Source of the DNA: an uncultured Clostridia bacterium
GTDB lineage: Bacteria > Bacillota > Clostridia > UMGS1810
Assembly (NCBI GenBank): GCA_934463115.1
Contig: CAKSIN010000023.1
Span: 1-38,366, forward strand
Length of the DNA: 38,366 bases
Reading direction: 5' to 3'
In this document: positions 33,713 through 38,366 of the stretch, in pieces
Layout: every line of letters begins with the position of its first letter
How positions within the stretch are numbered: position 1 is the first letter of the stretch
Made by a program: the position numbers and the translations under genes
Notes under the pieces: generated by a model
Database searches by the model: none
Told to the model about the DNA's origin: nothing
The model's input: the letters and a program-made list of their open reading frames with translations, nothing else

Positions 33713-34531
33713 ATGGGATTGTTTACACCTAATTTTACCAAAGAAGGAAAAGGCGTATATAAGGACACACCGGAAAAAAACAGATTTTTCCTGTTTTTTG
33801 AGCTGTTCTTCGGGCATTTTTCAAAACTTATTTGCGTAAACTTTGTATACTTTTTTACCATGCTGCCGCTTTTTCTCGGAGTATACCTTTCTGTCGATTT
33901 CAAAACATTTCCGTTCAAATTTACAGGTGATATAGTCGGTCTTATCTGCATGGTTGTTTCTGTCTTTACATCGTTCCCGATGACGGCGGGATTTACTTAT
34001 GTTATACGCAACATGCAGCGCAGAGAACATGCGTGGATTATCCGCGATATGTTCAAACATGCCAAAGAAAATTATTGGAAAACCGTGGCAAACGGGGCGG
34101 TGCAAATCTTAGCATATATCATACTCTACATTGCGTTTATCACATACCGCACCACGGTCGGCGGACAGATTGGATTTTTCCTTTCGTTCGTGGTACTGGC
34201 AATAACGCTTTTCTTTGTATGGATGCAGTTCTATATGAACACAATGATAGTAACGTTTGACCTGAAGCTTTCGCAGATATACAAAAACGCGGCAATATTC
34301 TCGATAATAAAGCTTCCGCTCAACCTGTTTATTTCTGTTGTGTGCTGCGCTTTTACGCTGGTTGTATGCTCGTACTTTACGATATATCTGAACGTCATTT
34401 TGCTGGCGCTGATATATTTGTCGCTGTACGGATTCTTTACCGTCTACTGCATATACCCTGCTATTGATAAAAACATGATTGCAAAAAGCCGCGAAACCGA
34501 ACCGGACACCGATGCCGAGGTGCAGCAATGA
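33713..34531 (+). CDS. DUF624 (YesL-like) membrane protein
   Basis: This 272-residue membrane protein has about five hydrophobic spans. The start MGLFTPNFTKEGKGVYKD is typical of YesL-like DUF624 proteins, which are often near carbohydrate uptake genes and whose function is not established. The first span follows near FFGHFSKLICVNFVYFFTML. An arginine- and aromatic-rich cytoplasmic segment (YVIRNMQRREHAWIIRDMFK) is conserved in the family. It overlaps rnhA by 4 bp. Confidence 0.82.
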   Translation: MGLFTPNFTKEGKGVYKDTPEKNRFFLFFELFFGHFSKLICVNFVYFFTMLPLFLGVYLSVDFKTFPFKFTGDIVGLICMVVSVFTSFPMTAGFTYVIRNMQRREHAWIIRDMFKHAKENYWKTVANGAVQILAYIILYIAFITYRTTVGGQIGFFLSFVVLAITLFFVWMQFYMNTMIVTFDLKLSQIYKNAAIFSIIKLPLNLFISVVCCAFTLVVCSYFTIYLNVILLALIYLSLYGFFTVYCIYPAIDKNMIAKSRETEPDTDAEVQQ

Positions 34532-34995
34532 AAAATGTGGAAATATTCACAGACGGCGCATGCAGCGGAAATCCCGGAAAAGGCGGATTCGGCGCAATTC
34601 TGCGCTACAACGGTACACAAAAAGAAATATCACGGGGCTATGCCCTCACGACAAATAACCGCATGGAGCTTCTTGCGGCGATATGCGCACTCGAGGCACT
34701 CAAAGAGCCATGCGCGGTTACACTCTACAGCGATTCGAAATACCTTGTCGATTCCGTTAAACTCGGATGGATAGACAAATGGAGAGCCAACGGCTGGATG
34801 CGAAACAAAAGTGATCCGGCAAAAAATGTGGATTTGCTTGAAAGGCTCTGCGCCCAAACAGAAAGACACAATGTGGACTTTAAATGGGTAAAGGGGCACG
34901 ACGGTCACGCGGAAAACGAGCGGTGCGATTTTCTTGCCACAACTGCCGCAAAGGGCGACTCGCTGTGTGATGACTCCGGGTACACACCCGATTGA
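34528..34995 (+). CDS. rnhA: Ribonuclease HI
   Basis: This 155-residue enzyme cuts the RNA strand of RNA-DNA hybrids. All four catalytic acids are visible: D9 in TDGACSGNPG, E47 in NRMELLA, D69 in YSDSKYL and D134 in ENERCD. The basic handle region (DKWRANGWMRNK) is present. The ATG overlaps the DUF624 stop (ATGA). There is no N-terminal hybrid-binding domain. Confidence 0.97.
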   Translation: MKNVEIFTDGACSGNPGKGGFGAILRYNGTQKEISRGYALTTNNRMELLAAICALEALKEPCAVTLYSDSKYLVDSVKLGWIDKWRANGWMRNKSDPAKNVDLLERLCAQTERHNVDFKWVKGHDGHAENERCDFLATTAAKGDSLCDDSGYTPD

Positions 34996-35072
34996 ATTTG
35001 CTTTTTATATTTATATTGGTTTACACAATAGTTAGTTATAGTTAATCAACGTTTTGGAAAGAAGGAATATAC

Positions 35073-36248
35073 ATGGAAAAATCAATTTATTTTGACCATG
35101 CGGCAACCACCTTTGTTAAAGATGAAGTGCTGCAGGAGATGCTGCCTTATTTTACCGAAAACTTCGGAAACGCGTCAACGGTCTATCAGCTCGGTCAGAA
35201 AAGCCGTGCCGCACTGGACAACGCACGTGCAAAGGTTGCGGATATTCTGGGCTGCAAAGCAAACGAAATATTCTTTACAGGCTGCGGCTCAGAGGCAGAC
35301 AACTGGGCAATAAAGGGCGCGGCACATGCCCTGCGCTCAAAGGGTAACCATATTATTACATCGGCAATAGAACATCATGCAGTGCTTCACACATGCAAAG
35401 CACTTGAAAAAGAGGGATTCGAAGTTACGTATCTTCCGGTTGACGAATACGGTCTTGTTTCTCCCGACGATGTCCGCGCGGCAATAAAGGATTCCACAAT
35501 CCTCGTAACGATTATGTTTGCCAACAACGAAATCGGGACAATAGAACCGATAGAAGAAATTGCAAAAATTGCAAAGGAGCACGGTGTGCTCATGCACACA
35601 GACGCAGTGCAGGCTGTCGGCGCTGTCCCGATAGATTTGTCTAAACTCGGTGTGGACATGCTCTCGCTGTCGGCGCACAAGTTCAACGGTCCCAAAGGTG
35701 TGGGTGCGCTGTATATCAGAAACGGTGTTCGTATACAGAACTTTATTGACGGCGGTGCGCAGGAGCGCGGCAAGAGAGCCGGAACGGAGAATCTGCCCGG
35801 AATAATCGGTCTTGCAAAAGCTCTGGAGCTTGCAACGGCAAATCTTTCGGAAAAAACCGATAAAATCACGAAACTGAGAGATTATATAATAGAGAATATC
35901 GAAGAAAAGATTCCATATTGCAGACTGAACGGTCACCGCACAAAGCGTCTGCCGGCAAATGTAAACTTTTCGTTCAAGTACATTGAGGGCGAATCAATGC
36001 TTTTGTGGCTCGATATAAACGGAATAGCCGCATCGTCCGGTTCGGCATGCACATCGGGTTCGCTCGATCCGTCACACGTGCTGCTGGCTATCGGCCTTGA
36101 CCACGCAACGGCTCACGGCTCGCTGAGAGTATCGCTTGGCGAAGAAAACACATACGAAGAAGCTGATTTCCTTATTAAAACACTCACGGAAACAGTGGAA
36201 AAGTTAAGAAAAATGTCACCTCTTTTTGAAGGTGTGGAAGGAGAATAA
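35073..36248 (+). CDS. nifS: Cysteine desulfurase (NifS/IscS family)
   Basis: This 391-residue PLP enzyme takes sulfur from cysteine for Fe-S cluster assembly. The N-terminal YFDHAATTFV is typical, PLP binds Lys203 in SAHKFNGPKG, and the persulfide-forming Cys326 lies in SGSACTSGS on a long loop (group I type). An AGAAGGA site precedes the ATG. nifU follows after 3 bp. No iscR, iscA or hscBA genes are adjacent, so this is the minimal two-gene arrangement seen in many Clostridia. The upstream promoter is not clear to me. Confidence 0.96.
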   Translation: MEKSIYFDHAATTFVKDEVLQEMLPYFTENFGNASTVYQLGQKSRAALDNARAKVADILGCKANEIFFTGCGSEADNWAIKGAAHALRSKGNHIITSAIEHHAVLHTCKALEKEGFEVTYLPVDEYGLVSPDDVRAAIKDSTILVTIMFANNEIGTIEPIEEIAKIAKEHGVLMHTDAVQAVGAVPIDLSKLGVDMLSLSAHKFNGPKGVGALYIRNGVRIQNFIDGGAQERGKRAGTENLPGIIGLAKALELATANLSEKTDKITKLRDYIIENIEEKIPYCRLNGHRTKRLPANVNFSFKYIEGESMLLWLDINGIAASSGSACTSGSLDPSHVLLAIGLDHATAHGSLRVSLGEENTYEEADFLIKTLTETVEKLRKMSPLFEGVEGE

Positions 36249-36251
36249 GTT

Positions 36252-36710
36252 ATGTATTCAGAAAAAGTCATGGACCATTTTAAAAATCCGAGAAACATGG
36301 GTGAAATACCCGACGCAAATGCTGTCGGCGAAGTCGGCAACGCAAAATGCGGCGATATAATGAAGATGTATATGAAGATTGAAAACGGCGTAATCGAAGA
36401 TGTTAAGTTTAAGACATTCGGCTGCGGCGCGGCTGTGGCAACAAGCAGCATGGCTACCGAACTGGTTAAAGGCAAGACAATCGACGAGGCGCTGTCGCTT
36501 ACAAACAAAGCTGTTATGGAAGCTCTCGACGGTCTGCCGCCGGTAAAGGTTCACTGCTCCGTGCTTGCGGAAGAGGCTATCAGCGCTGCAATACAGGATT
36601 ATTACGACAGAAACGGAATTGACAAAAAGGTTCAGAAATGTGACGGCTGCTGCGCATGCTGCGGTTCTGACGAACACGACCACGAACACCATGAGCATCA
36701 CGAAAGTTAA
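36252..36710 (+). CDS. nifU: Fe-S cluster scaffold protein NifU/IscU with Cys/His-rich tail
   Basis: This 152-residue protein has the IscU-type scaffold domain with the three cluster-binding cysteines Cys33, Cys58 and Cys102, and the start MYSEKVMDHFKNPRNMG. It accepts sulfur from the adjacent desulfurase and builds [2Fe-2S]/[4Fe-4S] clusters. The C-terminus carries an extra KCDGCCACC motif (five Cys in eight residues) and then a His/Glu-rich run (six His in the last 11 residues), suggesting additional metal binding. It is co-transcribed with nifS and followed by a strong terminator. Confidence 0.95.
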   Translation: MYSEKVMDHFKNPRNMGEIPDANAVGEVGNAKCGDIMKMYMKIENGVIEDVKFKTFGCGAAVATSSMATELVKGKTIDEALSLTNKAVMEALDGLPPVKVHCSVLAEEAISAAIQDYYDRNGIDKKVQKCDGCCACCGSDEHDHEHHEHHES

Positions 36711-36726
36711 ATAATTCTGAATTTAT

Positions 36727-36757
36727 CGGGCGGTCACATGTGACCGCCTGATTTTTT
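36727..36757 (+). terminator. Terminator of the nifS-nifU operon
   Basis: A GC-rich near-perfect stem (GGCGGTCAC/GTGACCGCC within 36727-36750) is followed by six T. Confidence 0.9.
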
Positions 36758-36761
36758 GCAT

Positions 36762-36806
36762 AAAAAAAGCTATGTCGAAAATTTAATATCCTAACATAGC
36801 TTTTTA
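36762..36806 (-). terminator. Terminator of the TAC-like operon
   Basis: A perfect 12-bp inverted repeat (36764-36775 with 36794-36805) reads AGCTATGT then A/T runs. On the minus strand the second arm is followed by seven T. It lies 14 bp after the SecB-like gene. Confidence 0.8.
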
Positions 36807-36819
36807 GCTGTTTTAACTT

Positions 36820-37203
36820 CTAATTCAACTTAGCGGTATTAATCGGCGGTAAAACAATGGGAGTCATACCGGGTTGTGTTGTAAGCAGCGAGACTTGACT
36901 CCTAATGTACGGAAACATAATTGCAACAGTATTTGTTTCCATTATTGAATCTACAAAACTTTCATCGGTATTCTGACAGTAAAATGTTGCAGCGGCAACA
37001 ACCTTCACATTCAAATCGCCTTTTTCCTTATTAACATTAAGCGTCAAAACAACCGAATAACCTCCGTCCGAAATTTTACTAACTTTTTTTTGTAAGTCCA
37101 CGGACAATGAGCCGGGTTCTATAACCTCATTTCTCATTACAGAACATTCCAAAAAGTAAAAATTCTTCATTTGTATGTCTGACTTTATTTCATTTATGTT
37201 CAT
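36820..37203 (-). CDS. SecB-like chaperone of a toxin-antitoxin-chaperone module
   Basis: This protein of about 127 residues has the SecB fold signature. Beta strands lead to MFPYIRSQVSLLTTQPGM and the end TPIVLPPINTAKL, closely matching the SecB C-terminal helix-strand region (FPYAR ... LAPVNF). Genuine SecB is a Proteobacterial export chaperone and is usually absent from Gram-positives. SecB-like proteins elsewhere typically belong to TAC modules, where they hold the antitoxin stable. The ATG at 37203 follows GAGG with a 6-base gap; a GTG at 37215 overlapping the previous gene is less likely. It is the last gene of the three-gene operon. Confidence 0.88.
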   Translation of the reverse strand: MNINEIKSDIQMKNFYFLECSVMRNEVIEPGSLSVDLQKKVSKISDGGYSVVLTLNVNKEKGDLNVKVVAAATFYCQNTDESFVDSIMETNTVAIMFPYIRSQVSLLTTQPGMTPIVLPPINTAKLN

Positions 37204-37211
37204 AATCCACC

Positions 37212-37475
37212 TCACGCCGCAAAAATCAAATTAGAATTAACATCAAAGATATTTTCCAAATTTATATTCGCAATATCTAATTTAGCCGGCTCGCAAAAAT
37301 CAATAACAAGCGGCATATCCGGAATTTCATACAGCAGTTCCGATTCCGTCATTTCGCCTACAGATATTCCAAACAGTGTTTCAAATGTTACATCCGCACT
37401 TGAATCTTTTCTTGTTATATCTACTCCATATTTTTCTTTTGCTATTTTAGCGAGTCTTTCGAATGTAGTGCTCAT
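37212..37475 (-). CDS. Putative antitoxin of the TAC-like module
   Basis: This 87-residue acidic protein is of no family I recognise. It starts MSTTFERLAKIAKEKYG (likely helical). An acidic middle and a short hydrophobic C-terminus (NIFDVNSNLIFAA) follow, as expected for a chaperone-addiction tail of a chaperone-dependent antitoxin. The start ATG at 37475 lies 5 bp after the stop of the ART-like gene, and its AAGGAGG site (37487-37493) is inside that gene's end. Position between an ART-like gene and a SecB-like gene is the main evidence for the role. A DNA-binding motif is not evident. Confidence 0.7.
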   Translation of the reverse strand: MSTTFERLAKIAKEKYGVDITRKDSSADVTFETLFGISVGEMTESELLYEIPDMPLVIDFCEPAKLDIANINLENIFDVNSNLIFAA

Positions 37476-37480
37476 ATGAA

Positions 37481-38029
37481 TTATACCCTCCTTATATTGC
37501 AAATGGTTGTCGGATCCTTAACACAATATATTGCCTCAATGCCTATCGCTAATTGCCATGCGTCAGCAAAATTTTTACAGTCACTTATTCGATCCTGCTG
37601 GAAATATCCAACGACTATTTTAATATCATTTTTCTCACAGTACAAATCCAACAGTATAGCTCTCTTTAATCTTGTACATTCAAAACTATCCAAACAGTTA
37701 TCAATATCAAAATCGAGTTCCGCCAAAGTGTCATTAACAAAATCAGCAAAATCTTTTATTCCGTTTATAGATCTCAAATCCAAAATTTGTACTCTGCTCA
37801 AAGGCTGTATGTCAGCAATAATAACTGCAGGATTTGATTGCTTATTTATCGAGCAGGTTCTGTTTGCAGACCACCATGCTTTGGCCTTAATGTCATAAAA
37901 ATAAACACCGTATCCGCACCAACCTGTTTTGCTTGGCGTAAATTCGTTAGCATTGATTATTGCTGTTGCATACTCATCGGTAGTTCCGTGATATAAATCC
38001 TTGTATTCTTCAGTATATGAATTCCCCAT
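37481..38029 (-). CDS. ADP-ribosyltransferase-like toxin (CmdT/DUF3990-like)
   Basis: This 182-residue cytosolic protein carries the first two elements of an ART fold of the PARP-like H-Y-E type. LYHGTTDEYA has His14 in the NAD-binding HGT motif, and GYGVYFYDIKAKAWWSA has Tyr43 in the GVYF motif. A third-motif candidate lies in IEAIYCVKDP near the C-terminus (Glu165 nearby), but it is less clear. Such enzymes transfer ADP-ribose from NAD+ to a macromolecule. In E. coli CmdTAC the toxin modifies mRNA; the target here is unknown. The ATG at 38029 is preferred over a TTG five codons upstream that has no ribosome site. It is the first gene of the operon and has its own promoter. Confidence 0.8.
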   Translation of the reverse strand: MGNSYTEEYKDLYHGTTDEYATAIINANEFTPSKTGWCGYGVYFYDIKAKAWWSANRTCSINKQSNPAVIIADIQPLSRVQILDLRSINGIKDFADFVNDTLAELDFDIDNCLDSFECTRLKRAILLDLYCEKNDIKIVVGYFQQDRISDCKNFADAWQLAIGIEAIYCVKDPTTICNIRRV

Positions 38030-38094
38030 TGTATTATTTCCCAAAATATAAGCTATAAACTTGTTTTATTGCATTACTCCGTCTGTTGATAAAA

Positions 38095-38123
38095 ATTATA
38101 TCATATAAATCTGATTTATACAA
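38095..38123 (-). promoter_or_regulatory. Promoter of the TAC-like operon
   Basis: On the minus strand, TTGTAT (38118-38123), a 17-bp spacer and a perfect TATAAT (38095-38100) lie about 65 bp upstream of the first gene. Confidence 0.8.
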
Positions 38124-38189
38124 GATAATTTGCAAAAATTTATGCACTTTTTATGTTATTAATTGCAATACAGTCTGCATGTATATTAA

Positions 38190-38299
38190 ATAGCCGCAGC
38201 AAAACAGTTGTAAACAAAATAACTTGCTTTTGTTTTCGAAAATCTGATAAACTTCATCCGAGGCTGCGGTTGCCGGCGGAACGACACAAAGGTCGTTCC
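38190..38299. other. Hairpin-bearing intergenic end region
   Basis: A perfect 8-bp hairpin (GGAACGAC at 38278-38285 with GTCGTTCC at 38292-38299) and a distant CCGCAGC/GCTGCGG pair (near 38193 and 38263) suggest a folded RNA or a repeat end. No gene is credible between 38124 and the window end; the sequence is otherwise AT-rich. Confidence 0.4.
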
Positions 38300-38366
38300 C
38301 TCGTATAATATACATTGTGATTATTTTTCAAGAAAATCACATAAAAAACTTGTTATCTCATAAGCC

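Noticed and set aside
36820..37203. Genuine export chaperone SecB working with SecA
   Set aside because: It is the last gene of an operon with an ART-like gene and a small antitoxin-like gene, and Gram-positives normally lack SecB. A TAC chaperone is the better reading.

Overview
The window looks like a chromosomal segment of a Gram-positive, low-to-mid GC member of the Clostridia, probably an uncultured gut lineage. Supporting signs are the MurT/GatD pair (amidated peptidoglycan), a lipobox-type sugar-binding protein, ThyX instead of ThyA, a GntR/ABC cassette of the YtrA type, a NifS/NifU pair, purine-rich Shine-Dalgarno sites, and many TTGAnn-N17-TATAAT-like promoters. The organism call is inference from gene content; no rRNA is present.

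Layout. 1-640 holds a chain of small hairpins, a duplicated tRNA 3' end and a tRNA-Arg(CCG). 676-3763 (minus) carries thyX, a WecG/TagA glycosyltransferase and a Y-family DNA polymerase. 3893-8125 (minus) is an mglBAC galactose/glucose uptake operon that ends in a small membrane protein with an InlB B-repeat. 8307-11624 (minus) is a GntR-ATPase-permease cassette with its own promoter and palindromic operator. 11781-16405 carries a tRNA-like inverted-repeat element and three copies of a ~234-bp dyad repeat, around a MATE exporter and htpG. 16410-20302 (minus) is prfB, with a programmed +1 frameshift, and secA. 20633-22741 (minus) has an orphan DUF3791 gene, a DUF4397 gene and an unrecognised gene. 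22895-26676 (plus) has an orphan PTS-EIIC-like protein, murT-gatD and a GNAT acetyltransferase, followed by an orphan barstar (minus). 27350-27711 is a gene-free tract with two periodic arrays, one of them exactly 11 bp in period over 16 units. It lies upstream of a large secreted SGNH-hydrolase protein. 30425-33361 (minus) has a two-component system and an SDR oxidoreductase. 33713-36710 (plus) has DUF624, rnhA, nifS and nifU.

The most notable system is at 36820-38029 (minus). It is a compact three-gene operon with its own promoter and terminator: an ADP-ribosyltransferase-like protein, a small protein of unknown family, and a SecB-like chaperone. This is the layout of a toxin-antitoxin-chaperone (TAC) module. 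It most resembles the anti-phage CmdTAC system described in E. coli, here in a Gram-positive setting where SecB itself is normally absent. Two further orphan genes of types often seen in toxin-antitoxin or immunity contexts (DUF3791 and barstar) lie elsewhere in the window.

Start codons were re-chosen from Shine-Dalgarno spacing where the longest reading frame was clearly over-extended. All functional calls come from reading motifs by eye, without database searches.
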